A stretch of 64,000 nucleotides of DNA from the NCBI GenBank assembly GCA_033977485.1, contig CM066994.1, positions 83,514,871-83,578,870 on the forward strand. The letters are read 5' to 3'. Made by a program: the position numbers and the translations under genes. The stretch's first letter is position 1, and each line of letters begins with the position of its first letter. The DNA comes from Hydrangea macrophylla (taxonomy: Eukaryota > Streptophyta > Magnoliopsida > Cornales > Hydrangeaceae). The notes below the pieces were generated by a model. The model was not told the DNA's origin. It ran no database searches and saw only the letters and a program-made list of their open reading frames with translations. Of this stretch, positions 31,972 through 43,291 are shown piece by piece.

Positions 31972-33464
31972 TGTTGGAAAAACAGGTTTAAATGGAAAGT
32001 TTAAACGCGCAGCGGAAAAATCAAGTTATGAAACTTTATTGGCATGCCCGGATCTACTACTCGTCAATTCTACAGATGCGCACAAGAGGGGACACGAGTT
32101 ATACCTTAATGTCTTGAACCCAATTCTGATCTTCAACTTCCAGCAGCCTCCACTAGATGATCTTCACCCTTATGACTCCTGCGGATGCCTGCCAGAAAGA
32201 CTAGGGTTGGTGGGAACCCTAATGGAGAGGATAGAGAAGGTTTTGGGACTCCAAAACAGTTTCTGCAGCTTCTGACGTTCAAAACGACGAACAACTTTTT
32301 CCAGAACGCAGCTGCCCTATTTATAGATTCCCAGAACCGACCTAGACTTCGAGCGATCGAAGTGCATTCGATCGATCGAACATTCGATCGATCGAACCAG
32401 CTTCGATCGATCGAACCTGCAGACTTCAATCGATCGAGATATCTTCGATCGATCGAACCTGTCTGGACATCATCCTCAAGCATCTTTCCAAGCATCCTGG
32501 CGGAGCTAAGAGTGGGACCTCCTAGGCTCTTTATTGTTGGCTCAGACCAGTTTATTAATTACCATGACCAAACTCTTTGATCAGCAAACTAACCAACTGG
32601 TCAGTTAACGTTTACTCCACTATAAAACGATAACTGAACTCCAACGCAAAAGAACATATCCGAAGCGATAACTAGACTTGTATGTTGTACTAATGTCCCT
32701 CTACCATCAGCATTCGTAATCATATTCAGGTAGTCGGATAACTGTTACTGTCAACCTGAATCATGATTACTTCTTGTATTCCTTGAGTCCCATTCACTAC
32801 TCATGATTACCAAACATGTTGATAACTCTTATCAACAAGACTGCAGTACTCAGTAATCGACATGGTGACATTCTCAAGGGAATGCTTACTCTGAAACAGA
32901 GGGTAGATTCTATCTTGACAATATATGTTCACAACCCTATGAATATGACATACCCAAGATACCCAGGTGTTGATCTTTTATAGACCTCACTGATTGGTAA
33001 GTCAAAGCAGCCATATCCACAGTCTGTGTTCATAATCGTCTCAAGATTGAGAACACATACCTTATACAAGTTATGAGTTCCTATTGACTGTTGACAGCAT
33101 TGAGCGTCAATAGGAAACTCAGGTCCGTCAATGCACTATAAGCACTAGCATATTAACCAAGAGTCACACTCTAGTGATTGAGATTTATCACTCCATCCAA
33201 TGGTAGTTAATGATGCTACAGTGTATACCTGATGAGATATCCAGTCTCATCATCCACTGTGACAAGCTTTAAGTATCAAAGAATAGTAATTCGTATCTCA
33301 TTGTATGTATCTCATACACACACGAAATACTTACTATGATACTTATGGATTAAACAATCATCTCATGAAAGAAACATACATAATGAAATGTAAAGCTGAT
33401 ATCCATATATTAAAAAGTCAATGTCTAATACATAAAGTAATGGTTTGAGGGCACAAACCCAACA
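31972..33464 (-). repeat. 3' LTR (element sense) of young Copia
   Basis: It starts TGTTGGAAAAACAGG and ends AAACCCAACA. Six TTCGATCGATCGAA-type palindromes or close variants lie at about 32349-32460. On the minus strand the internal purine-rich tract (AAGTGGGAGTT, 33465-33475) precedes it. Confidence 0.96.
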
Positions 33465-33479
33465 AACTCCCACTTGCAC

Positions 33480-36400
33480 TCATAACCATTCAGAACTACA
33501 TCTAAGACCTAGACTATCTAGATGACGATCAAAGACCTTCTGTGGTAAGGCCTTTGTAAACGGATCAGCAAGATTGTCAGCGGTGGCAATCTTGGTGACA
33601 GTCACATCTCCACGTTGAACTATATCTCGGATTAGGTGATATTTCCGCTCTACGTGCTTTCCCTTTCCGTGGTTCCTTGGCTCCTTGGACTGAGCCACTG
33701 CCCCACTATTATCACAATAAAGCGTAATAGGCGACAGCGACGCTGGTACCACCTCGAGTTCCATAAGGAACTTCTTGAGCCAAACAGCTTCCTTTGCGGC
33801 TTCACAAGCAGCCACATACTCAGCTTCTGTAGTTGAGTCTGCAATGCATTTCTGCTTAATGCTCCTCCAACTGACAGCACCACCTCCCAAGGTAAAGAGA
33901 TGACCGGACGTCGACTTCCTCGAATCTTTATCTGACATAAAGTCCGAGTCAGTGTATCCCACTGGAATTAACTCACTACCACCGTACATAAGCATGTAAT
34001 CTTTAGTTCTTCTCAAGTACTTAAGAATGTGCTTAACGGCTGTCCAGTGCTCTGGACCCGGATTCGACTGATATCTGCTAACCATGCCAACGGCAAAGCA
34101 GATATCTGGTCTAGTGCATAACATCGCATACATGAGACTTCCCACTGCAGAAGCATAGGGAACTCCTGTCATGCGATTCCTCTCCTCCTGTGTCTTTGGA
34201 CACTGGTCCTTGGAGAACGCTAAACTATGCCTGAAAGGTAACAAACCTTTCTTCGAATTATCCATTGAAAACCTAGTTAGCACCTTATCGATATAACCAG
34301 CTTGAGATAATCCCATTATCTTTCGCTTGCGATCCCGAAAGAGCTTTATCCCAAGAATATAGCTCGCCTCTCCTAGATCCTTCATATCGAAAGTACTAGC
34401 TAGCCAAACCTTGACCGTTGACAATGCCGCTACATCATTTCCAATGAGTAGAATGTCGTCAACGTAAAGCACAAGAAAAGCCACCACTTTTCCTTCACTC
34501 TTCTTGTATACACAAGGTTCATCCAGATTCTGTATGAAACCAAACAATTTGACCGCTTGGTCAAATCGTATGTTCCAACTTCTGAATGCCTGCTTAAGCC
34601 CATAAATGGACTTTTGCAACTTGCATACCAAGTTACCTTTCCGACCAGCTATGAACCCTTCTGGTTGTTGCATATAGATGTCCTCCTCAAGATTGCCATT
34701 CAAGAATGCAGTCTTGACGTCCATCTGCCAGATCTCAAAATCTAGGCATGCAGCAACGGATAAGAGTATTCTGATGGACTTGAGCATGGCCACCGGCGAG
34801 AAGGTTTCCTCATAGTCAATGCCCTCCCTCTGAGTATAACCTTTCGCAACAAGCCTTGCCTTAAAGGTCTCAACCTTTCCATCAGATCCTCTTTTCCTCT
34901 TGTAGACCCATTTACAGCCAATGGGTTTAATATTGGCTGGAAGTTCTACAAGATCCCAGACCTGATTAGAATCCATAGATTCCAATTCAGCCTTCATAGC
35001 TTTAACCCAATGAGCTGAATCAACATCAGCCATTGCCTCTTCGTATGTGGTAGGATCAGATTCAGATTCTATGGAGACAGCTTCAAAAACTTCTCCTAAG
35101 AACATGTATCTATCAGGCTGGCTGATAATCCTTCCACTACGACGAGGTACTGGTGCGGAAATAGGTGAAGAAGTGGTGTTTTCCTGATTTACATCGTTAT
35201 TAACTACGGGTTGGACTGAGGGCTCTCCTTCTATCTCTCTAAGATCTATCCTTCCCTTAGGTTTATGGTTCATGATATAATCATCCTCCAAGAAAATAGC
35301 ATTCGTACTGACGAACACCTTCTGTTCTCTTGGATCATAAAAATACCATCCATAAGTACCCTTTGGATACCCCACGAAGTAACATACTTCCGATCTAGAA
35401 TCCAACTTGCTCATCTTTCCTTTTAGCACATGTGCCGGACATCCCCATATCCGGAGATGTTGCAAAGAAGGCTTGCGCCCAATCCACATCTCTCGTGGTG
35501 TCCTGGGAACAGATTTGCTTGGTACTAGATTTAGTATGTAAGCAGCGGTTTCCAAAGCATAACCCCAAAGAAATAAAGGTAACTCAGAATAACTCATCAT
35601 TGACCTAGTCATGTCTAAAAGAGTCCGATTCCTTCTCTCCGCTACACCGTTTTGCTGAGGCGTACCAGGTGCAGTCAACTGTGACAGAATCCCATTCTGT
35701 ACGAGGTGATCAATAAATTCATTAGAGAGATACTCGCCACCTCGATCAGATCGAATGGCCTTGATATGTGTGCCCAATTGCTTCTCCACTTCAGCCCTAA
35801 ACTCTTTGAACTTTTCAAAGGCTTCAGACTTGTGCTGCATTAGGTACACATATCCATACCTAGAGTGGTCATCAGTAAATGTTATGAAATACTCATAACC
35901 ACCCCTTGCTCTAATATTTATTGGTCCACACACATCAGTATGAACTAATTCCAACAATGCATTGGTTCTATTGCCCTTTGCAGGAAAGGGCCTTTTGGTC
36001 ATCTTACCCTCTAAACAAGACTCGCAGACTTCTATTGGTTCGAGAACCAAATCGCCTAAGACCCCTTCTTTGACTAGTCTGCTAATCCTATTTAGATTGA
36101 TATGACCAAGCCTCATATGCCAAAGCCTTGTTGGATTAGTGGAAGATCTCTTTCTTTTAGATGGTACAGTTACCACTGAGTTATTAAGTTCCATACAAGA
36201 ATCTTTAGAAATATTGGGAGTAATCACATACAAACCATTTGATTTAACACCAGAACATATAAAAGAACTATTTCTTTTAATCACAACTTCAGTTCCAAAA
36301 TTAAAAGAATAACCATTATTCGATAAATTAGAAACTGAAATTAAATTACGTCTCATTGAAGGGACGTAAAGTACATCTGATAAAATCAAAACTTTATTGT

Positions 36401-37469
36401 CTAGAAATTCTAAAACTACGACTCCTATAGCAACCGCAGAAACGGTTGCGCTAGAACCTAGAGTAAGTACGATTTCCCCATCACTGCACTTCCTGGTTGA
36501 TCTGAACCCCTGCAATGAATTACAGATATGGCTAGTCGCACCAGAATCAATGCACCAAGTGTTTGAAGTATCCGTTATAAAACTTACTTCAATCACATGT
36601 GATTCAATCATACCTTGAACTCTTGTAGCTAAGAATTCTGGACAGTTCCTCTTCCAGTGGCCCTTCTCACCGCATTGGAAACACTTTCCTTTGCTTTGGC
36701 CACCCACCTTCCCTTTGCCCTTACCTTTTCCCTTAGATTTTGCAATCTTAGGGACCGGTCCAACACTTGAACCTCCAGTGCTAGCCTTCTTCTTCCCTTT
36801 CTTTCCTTTCGGCACAGATCGGGAAGAGGAAGCGCTTTTCTCAACGTTTAAAACGCTGCCCCCAGGTTTGATCACCCCTTCCGCTGCCAATAAAGAGCTC
36901 ATCAATTCGCTCATTGAAAAATCCATTTTATTCATATTATAATTCAGTTTAAATTGAGCGAATGATGGCGACAGCGTATTGAGGATCATATCAACTTGGG
37001 TCTGTGCATCGATGTTGGCACCTAGGGTCTCCAGCTCGTTTAAATAACCAATCATTTTCAAAACATGTTCTTTGACTGGAGTCCCTTCCGACATCTTAGC
37101 ACTCATTATCTTCTGCATAGCTACCTGTCTGGCAGGCCTGCCATGCTCCCCAAACATCTTTTTCAGGGATTCGATAATGTCACTGGCGGAATTGTTCGAC
37201 TGGTATTGGTGTTGTAACACATTAGCCATAGAAGCCAATATGTAACAACGAGCCATCCCATTCGACTTTTTCCATTTATCGAACTCGCGTCTAGCAGCAG
37301 CCGAAGCATTTGCAGCGGGTTCTTCGGGGCATGGGGTGGTGAGGACATATATGTGATCCTCCGCAGTTAACACGATGTCAAGGTTACGTTTCCATTCAGT
37401 GTAGTTGTTTCCAGTTAACTTGTTTTGAGTGAGTATGGTGGCAAGTGGACTAAATGCAGATCCAGACAT
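33480..37469 (-). CDS. Copia gag-pol polyprotein, intact
   Basis: One 1329-codon frame encodes the whole polyprotein. Residues 1-260 are gag ([14 protein letters not shown] near the start) with a Lys/Gly-rich linker. Residues 263-276 are a CCHC zinc knuckle ([14 protein letters not shown]). Protease has CIDSGATSH with the catalytic Asp at about 308. Integrase has His/Cys zinc-binding residues at about 451-486 and D512, D575 and E611 as the catalytic triad. Reverse transcriptase starts near 820 and has YVDD at 1002-1005. RNase H has GYTDSDF, and the C-terminus ends DPFTKALP plus about 20 residues. All core catalytic residues are present. One odd change is AFRSWN where ASRSWN is usual. The lineage within Copia was not assigned. 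Confidence 0.96.
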   Translation of the reverse strand: MSGSAFSPLATILTQNKLTGNNYTEWKRNLDIVLTAEDHIYVLTTPCPEEPAANASAAARREFDKWKKSNGMARCYILASMANVLQHQYQSNNSASDIIESLKKMFGEHGRPARQVAMQKIMSAKMSEGTPVKEHVLKMIGYLNELETLGANIDAQTQVDMILNTLSPSFAQFKLNYNMNKMDFSMSELMSSLLAAEGVIKPGGSVLNVEKSASSSRSVPKGKKGKKKASTGGSSVGPVPKIAKSKGKGKGKGKVGGQSKGKCFQCGEKGHWKRNCPEFLATRVQGMIESHVIEVSFITDTSNTWCIDSGATSHICNSLQGFRSTRKCSDGEIVLTLGSSATVSAVAIGVVVLEFLDNKVLILSDVLYVPSMRRNLISVSNLSNNGYSFNFGTEVVIKRNSSFICSGVKSNGLYVITPNISKDSCMELNNSVVTVPSKRKRSSTNPTRLWHMRLGHINLNRISRLVKEGVLGDLVLEPIEVCESCLEGKMTKRPFPAKGNRTNALLELVHTDVCGPINIRARGGYEYFITFTDDHSRYGYVYLMQHKSEAFEKFKEFRAEVEKQLGTHIKAIRSDRGGEYLSNEFIDHLVQNGILSQLTAPGTPQQNGVAERRNRTLLDMTRSMMSYSELPLFLWGYALETAAYILNLVPSKSVPRTPREMWIGRKPSLQHLRIWGCPAHVLKGKMSKLDSRSEVCYFVGYPKGTYGWYFYDPREQKVFVSTNAIFLEDDYIMNHKPKGRIDLREIEGEPSVQPVVNNDVNQENTTSSPISAPVPRRSGRIISQPDRYMFLGEVFEAVSIESESDPTTYEEAMADVDSAHWVKAMKAELESMDSNQVWDLVELPANIKPIGCKWVYKRKRGSDGKVETFKARLVAKGYTQREGIDYEETFSPVAMLKSIRILLSVAACLDFEIWQMDVKTAFLNGNLEEDIYMQQPEGFIAGRKGNLVCKLQKSIYGLKQAFRSWNIRFDQAVKLFGFIQNLDEPCVYKKSEGKVVAFLVLYVDDILLIGNDVAALSTVKVWLASTFDMKDLGEASYILGIKLFRDRKRKIMGLSQAGYIDKVLTRFSMDNSKKGLLPFRHSLAFSKDQCPKTQEERNRMTGVPYASAVGSLMYAMLCTRPDICFAVGMVSRYQSNPGPEHWTAVKHILKYLRRTKDYMLMYGGSELIPVGYTDSDFMSDKDSRKSTSGHLFTLGGGAVSWRSIKQKCIADSTTEAEYVAACEAAKEAVWLKKFLMELEVVPASLSPITLYCDNSGAVAQSKEPRNHGKGKHVERKYHLIRDIVQRGDVTVTKIATADNLADPFTKALPQKVFDRHLDSLGLRCSSEWL

Positions 37470-39124
37470 TATGATTTACTGAAAAATCAAAAAACAAAAT
37501 AAATATGGATATCAGAATTTGACAGTTTGAAATAAAAGAATCCTTTTAAAACTCTTATTTTAAAACAAAGTAGCCGGAATATCGAAACGAAAGAATAAAG
37601 CCTCCGTGTGGTGGTCAATGTTCGATCTTTCGATTTATCATAACTTATCCGCTATGCAACTCTTGCAAAACAAGTTATGACTTCCGAACCTATTTGATCT
37701 CTAAGTTTCTGAATAATGCCCCGTGTGGGATCCCTTATCCATAGCTTAGCTAGTGTGTACCATTAACTAGGATCCAATCACAACCGTCTCAAGTAGCGCC
37801 TCCGTATGGTGGTCACCCTCTAACACGTCTGATTGATCCTTATCAAAAAGAAGTTCACATCTAGTAACCAATGAGTAATGCATCCTCCGTATGGAATGAT
37901 CACCCCTGGCGAGGTGACACAGAATGCATCACTCATCTTACAGTGAACCGTTAATGGAAGATCGTGGGTGTAATTAATAAGACCCTCTCCCACTAGATTT
38001 AGTAAAAAAGGATTTTGCTTTTTGAGAAAATCTGTTTCTACACACTTCCCATAAACATCTAATGTTTACTAATGTGTTGAAAACGGTTTTTGAATTTTAT
38101 TTTAGAAAACTTGTTTTGCGTGCATGCAACAATGTATTATACGCCAATCACAAACAAAGCACATAAAACAAAAAACTAAAATGAAATAAAAGACATCCAA
38201 ACGATGCCTCTATCTCCCATGGCTCTATCTCCATAGAACCTGCTTTTGTTTGATCGCCTCCAGCTCCATCTTCATGGACAATTCTAATTCTATTACATTG
38301 AACCTATGCCTCTTTTGAAGCTTACAATTTATCTAGAAATAGAAATAGCAACAACAAAATAAAAGGCTAGGAAAACCGGTGCGACTTTCCTTTTCGTAGG
38401 ATTGAAGTCGCAGCGCCCTTTACATATGCCTTAAAACCAAACCAAACTTAAAACAACACACCAATCTAAAACATTCAAACACAAAATTAAATGCTCTTGG
38501 CGCCATGGGAGATAGCGACTAACTTTTGCTGCAAAAGGTTAGTTGAACACACATCCACGCATATATATAACAAAATATAACTATTGGAACCCTTAATTGA
38601 TTCACACAGTATATAAACTCTTTACATACTGAATTAGAACTCAAAACAGCATCTAACTTCTCTGTCATAGTTCGATCGATCGAAGACCGTTCGATCGCTC
38701 TAACCTTCGATCGATTGAACATTGTTCAATCGCTTGAACATTCTATTTCACAGAATGATTAAAAATTTTGCAGAATACGTTAAAATTAAACTTTTAATTT
38801 CAAAATACTTTTAAAACTGTGAAACAAAGATCCTGACAAAGAGTCTGTCTCGATCGATCGAACTCTGTTCGATCGCTCGAACAACAGAAGGTTTCGATCG
38901 ATCGAAACCTGTTCGATCGCTCGAGTACAGAGCGTTCGATCGATCGAAACTACTTCGATCGATCGAACCCATCTTGCATCCAATGCAATCACAGATTTGT
39001 ATACTGCTGCGATAACACTGCAGAAACAGATCTGTGACGATGCAGTTTTGAAAGCAGTTCTAAAATCAACATGCAAATCAAAATAGTGTTCCAAAAAACG
39101 CATCTATGGATCCAAACGAGCGTG
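37470..39124 (-). other. 5' leader of young Copia with palindrome array
   Basis: The 1655-bp leader between the primer site and gag carries about ten TTCGATCGATCGAA-type palindromes and half-decayed copies (38670-38961), the same motif as in its LTRs. Nearer gag, CCTCCGT(G/A)TGGTGGTC motifs repeat (about 37600-37890). No extra coding region was recognised. Confidence 0.8.
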
Positions 39125-39136
39125 GCTCTGATACCA
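39125..39136 (-). promoter_or_regulatory. Primer binding site of young Copia
   Basis: GCTCTGATACCA reads TGGTATCAGAGC on the minus strand, complementary to initiator methionine tRNA. It lies two bases inside the right LTR. Confidence 0.95.
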
Positions 39137-39138
39137 AT

Positions 39139-40631
39139 TGTTGGAAAAACAGGTTTAAATGGAAAGTTTAAACGCGCAGCGGAAAAATCAAGTTATGAAA
39201 CTTTATTGGCATGCCCGGATCTACTACTCGTCAATTCTACAGATGCGCACAAGAGGGGACACGAGTTATACCTTAATGTCTTGAACCCAATTCTGATCTT
39301 CAACTTCCAGCAGCCTCCACTAGATGATCTTCACCCTTATGACTCCTGCGGATGCCTGCCAGAAAGACTAGGGTTGGTGGGAACCCTAATGGAGAGGATA
39401 GAGAAGGTTTTGGGACTCCAAAACAGTTTCTGCAGCTTCTGACGTTCAAAACGACGAACAACTTTTTCCAGAACGCAGCTGCCCTATTTATAGATTCCCA
39501 GAACCGACCTAGACTTCGAGCGATCGAAGTGCATTCGATCGATCGAACATTCGATCGATCGAACCAGCGTCGATTGATCGAACCTGCAGACTTCAATCGA
39601 TCGAGATATCTTCGATCGATCGAACCTGTCTGGACATCATCCTCAAGCATCTTTCCAAGCATCCTGGCGGAGCTAAGAGTGGGACCTCCTAGGCTCTTTA
39701 TTGTTGGCTCAGACCAGTTTATTAATTACCATGACCAAACTCTTTGATCAGCAAACTAACCAACTGGTCAGTTAACGTTTACTCCACTATAAAATGATAA
39801 CTGAACTCCAACGCAAAAGAACATATCCGAAGCGATAACTAGACTTGTATGTTGTACTAATGTCCCTCTACCGTCAGCATTCGTAATCATATTCAGGTAG
39901 TCGGATAACTGTTACTGTCAACCTGAATCATGATTACTTCTTGTATTCCTTGAGTCCCATTCACTACTCATGATTACCAAACATGTTGATAACTCTTATC
40001 AACAAGACTGCAGTACTCAGTAATCGACATGGTGACATTCTCAAGGGAATGCTTATTCTGAAACAGAGGGTAGATTCTATCTTGACAATATATGTTCACA
40101 ACCCTATGAATATGACATACCCAAGATACCCAGGTGTTGATCTTTTATAGACCTCACTGATTGGTAAGTCAAAGCAGCCATATCCACAGTCTGTGTTCAT
40201 AATCGTCTCAAGATTGAGAACACATACCTTATACAAGTTATGAGTTCCTATTGACTGTTGACAGCATTGAGCGTCAATAGGAAACTCAGGTCTGTCAATG
40301 CACTATAAGCACTAGCATATTAACCAAGAGTCACACTCTAGTGATTGAGATTTATCACTCCATCCAATGGTAGTTAATGATGCTACAGTGTATACCTGAT
40401 GAGATATCCAGTCTCATCATCCACTGTGACAAGCTTTAAGTATCAAAGAATAGTAATTCGTATCTCATTGTATGTATCTCATACACACACGAAATACTTA
40501 CTATGATACTTATGGATTAAACAATCATCTCATGAAAGAAACATACATAATGAAATGTAAAGCTGATATCCATATATTAAAAAGTCAATGTCTAATACAT
40601 AAAGTAATGGTTTGAGGGCACAAACCCAACA
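39139..40631 (-). repeat. 5' LTR (element sense) of young Copia
   Basis: It has the same length as the partner at 31972-33464 and about six substitutions from it, two of them in the palindrome array near 39569-39575. It is followed by the target copy CACTA at 40632-40636. Confidence 0.96.
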
Positions 40632-41034
40632 CACTACTTCTAGTTTTGTTTAATTATTTCAAGTTATATTGGGGGGCTGGGATGGTGAGCAAAGACAATT
40701 GAGCAAGAAGTTGGTTAACTTTTGCATGAAAGAAGGTAGAAGAACAAGAGTTCGTGCTAGGGTGACATGGTCAGATGTGGTCACATGACCCTTTTAGAAG
40801 TGTCCGTACTTCCTAGTCTTGTCCTACCCTCCTGTGTCTTAGTCCCCCGAAGTGTCCCAATGCAGTAGAGAGAAGGTTGAAGTTTTGGCTGGTTTATATC
40901 TCCGTGTTGATTCTCCTTTTTTCTTTTGTTTCTTTTGCTTTGCTGGTGCTAAGGTAATGAATGATGATGATGATGTCATTTTCATTGATATTGTTGTTAC
41001 CATTGGATTTTAACTGCTCTTTTATCTACTTCAG

Positions 41035-41166
41035 TCGTCTTTTGATACAATAGAATCTTATTACAAAGCCATTGGCTTTAGAGATGAAGACGGAAAGATT
41101 GAAAGCAGGGACAGTTATGTAGCACGGGTTGAGTCATGCATGAAACTCTATGGAGCTATGGTTCAG
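41035..41166 (+). CDS. GLE1: GLE1, fourth visible exon
   Basis: This 132-bp exon has 44 codons in phase 0, after TACTTCAG and before GTATTTC. It encodes YYKAIGFRDEDGKIESRDSY and then ESCMKLYGAMVQ, a well-conserved GLE1 segment. It resumes the frame exactly after the 9.65-kb intron with no lost codon. This argues that the intron is still spliced. Confidence 0.92.
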
Positions 41167-41515
41167 GTATTTCACTCTCAGATCTGAGACACAATTTACT
41201 TGGGCTATGTTTTGGTCATGCAAGGGAGAAGAAAAGAAAACATTCTTTGTTTGGTTAATAAGGAGAATAGTGAAGAAAAACACCAAGGAACTAGTTTTCC
41301 TTCTACTTTTCCTTTGCTTTTACTTTTCCTTCTATATATTTGCAAACCAAACAAAGCCTTTAGCTGTCCAACTTGAAGTGGAGAAAAACAGTTTTGCTGG
41401 TACATTGTGCAATTGTAATAGTTAAAAATGGCTCACAGAATCTTTGCAAATTTTTGCGTGTTCTAGTTCCTTGGCTCATAACTTATATATACCCACAATA
41501 TGCTTATTTCGGCAG

Positions 41516-41638
41516 ATAGAAGTTAGTAGCATCCAAAGCATGCATGGCCTGAAGGAAGGCTGGGCATGGATTGCCAGATTGATGAATACTCTCCCTCCAA
41601 ATGTATATACTGCAGTTGCACTTCAGGCATTCCTTGAA
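41516..41638 (+). CDS. GLE1: GLE1, fifth visible exon
   Basis: This 123-bp exon has 41 codons in phase 0, after TTCGGCAG and before GTAAGTTG. It encodes GLKEGWAWIARLMNTLPPNV and YTAVALQAFLE, the strongest GLE1 signature in the window (GWAW-AR-LN-LP). The intron before it is 349 bp. The donor opens the 16.1-kb intron. Confidence 0.93.
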
Positions 41639-42577
41639 GTAAGTTGATCCTTTTGACATTTCATATTTTTTTTGGGTACTAAATTTAGCATGAATCGTCT
41701 GTTTTGGAATGCCGTTCTAATTTTCTATCTGGTTTTTCCCAAGACTAGCATTATGTTGGTTTGACAGAAAACCTGTTTTAATTGTATTTTTGGATCTCAT
41801 TACGGATTTTTTTGGTAATGGAAAGCATCTATTAAACACTTCGGGGCTGTTTGTGATAACTCGCAATCGGTTTTGGGATTCATAGCTGAACATGTTTACA
41901 TAAGTGAAACCAAAATGACTCTGGTTTTCAAAAAACCTGTGAAAATGAGAGTGGGACTGATCTAGATACTATTTTATGCAATCCTAAACAGCCCTTTTAA
42001 TTTTAGGTTGTTTAGTAATAATGACAATTTAGTGGTCTTTTATGTTTATAGATCCCTCGTAGAAACATTTCTACTGAAAAGTCCTTAAACCACATTTCGT
42101 GGTCACAAATACCCCTAAAAAAACACATGATTGGGCTCTTCCTTCCTCAATAGCAACGTTCAAATAATGGAAAGCCCTAAGATTGCTCCACAATATCTGT
42201 GATTCTTCCCTACATCTATGAAACAGTAACCCAGTCCCCAAAAATCGACCACTCTTTCGTCTCTCTTCTCTCTCATCACGATGCCATTGATTCAATCTTC
42301 AGAGATCCAAGTTGCCAAGCTCTCTTCCTTCTTTTGCTTGGAATTGTTAAAAACAATATGGGAAATCCGCAAAACTCGTAGAAATCTAAGAAAGCAATTG
42401 ACGGTTTGGAGGAGTATTGAAGTAATCAAAGAAATGGACAAAAAACTTGAGGATTCAGATTATTCAAAGGGTTTGATGATGCACCCATTGCTGATACTTC
42501 TTTTCGCATTTGGAGATGTTCTCAAACACTAATTTTGTTGTGATTCTTAGGGTTTGTAGGTGCATCTAATTTGATTC
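41639..42577 (+). other. Start of the 16.1-kb GLE1 intron
   Basis: Ordinary intron sequence up to the target GATTC (42573-42577) of the nested Copia. An 83-codon + strand frame at 42281-42532 has a possible start (MPLIQSSEIQVAKL) but no family was recognised. Bases 42500-42577 resemble 56805-56870 further along the same intron, a sign of an old duplication split by insertions. Confidence 0.5.
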
Positions 42578-42609
42578 TGTAAATATGTGTGTATAATTAC
42601 AATATATTG
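42578..42609 (-). repeat. Left LTR of element 2, first piece
   Basis: The first 32 bp (TGTAAATATGTGTGTATAAT...) match the start of the right LTR at 53472 with one change. It then stops at the target site TATTG of the inserted Copia (element 1); the rest of the LTR continues at 47784. Confidence 0.93.
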
Positions 42610-42792
42610 TGTTGAAATTAGGAAATTTTATCCCCGGATTTTAGTGTGTCTTTATAGGTCATGTTGACCATATTAATGCAGATTTATTTTATTTCCTTTT
42701 CTGTTGATTTGCTTTCCTTCTTAGTTCTTCTTGTAACATTATATATTATTGGGGATGTACAGTAATAATATATCTTTTACCCATTGTCTTTT
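42610..42792 (+). repeat. 5' LTR of element 1
   Basis: This 183-bp LTR starts TGTTGAAATT and ends TTGTCTTTT, not with the usual CA. It differs from the right copy by a few substitutions and a 3-bp indel (ACAGTAATAATAT versus ACAATAATAT). Confidence 0.88.
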
Positions 42793-42804
42793 TGGTATCA
42801 GAGC

Positions 42805-43291
42805 AACATACGATCCACCACCACCACCACCACCACCCTTGCGCCGCAACTCCCCACCACCTCCACAGCCTGCGCCGCAGCCCCCCATCACCACCACACC
42901 TCGCCGGCACCTCTCCCAACCCTCGGTGACCACACCCACCACCCTCAGCCACTGCGCCGCAGCCCCTGGGGCTTCTCCTCTGTGCGGGGCACCCTCCCAA
43001 GCCTTCGGCTTGGTGTTGCAGCTCTTAGGCTGCTCCTGTGCTCTTGTGAGGGCCTATTTGTGATGTGCTAAAGAGCCCGTCTCGCGCTCTCCGTCTTCAG
43101 TCTGGGTAACCGAGTTTCCGGTTGCCCCCTTCTTTCGCCGAGTTTCCGGCAGTGACCGACTTTCCGGTTGCTATTTTTCTCCTTTGCCGAGTTTCCAGCT
43201 GTGCCCGTTGATTCTACAAAATCAGTGTGTTTATTCCAGCAGATTATTCCAGTAGTCTCTGTCTTGTTTTTTAGTCACTCTTCACAGCATC
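42805..43291 (+). other. 5' leader of element 1
   Basis: The leader is Pro/His-codon-like and C-rich at 42815-43060 (CCACCACCA runs). At 43107-43205 it has four imperfect repeats of CCGAGTTTCCGG. Long open frames here are a product of composition and are not annotated as genes. Confidence 0.6.

Larger units (their letters stand above)
31972..40631 (-). mobile_element. Complete young Ty1/copia retrotransposon in GLE1 intron
   Basis: The 8660-bp element has two LTRs of 1493 bp each, an exact target duplication CACTA (31967-31971 and 40632-40636), a tRNA-iMet primer site (39125-39136, minus) and a single uninterrupted gag-pol frame. The LTRs differ at about 6 positions by hand count (about 0.4%). 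It lies antisense to GLE1. Intact coding with near-identical LTRs implies a recent insertion and possible activity. Confidence 0.97.

Noticed and set aside
32133..32580. Open frames of 120-131 codons on both strands in the young Copia LTR (and again at 39300-39747)
   Set aside because: They overlap each other and follow the palindrome array; they repeat only because the LTR is duplicated. No protein family matches.
42739..43071. Pro/His-rich and Gly/Trp-rich frames of up to 104 codons
   Set aside because: They arise from CCACCACCA composition in the leader of element 1, and occur in several frames on both strands.
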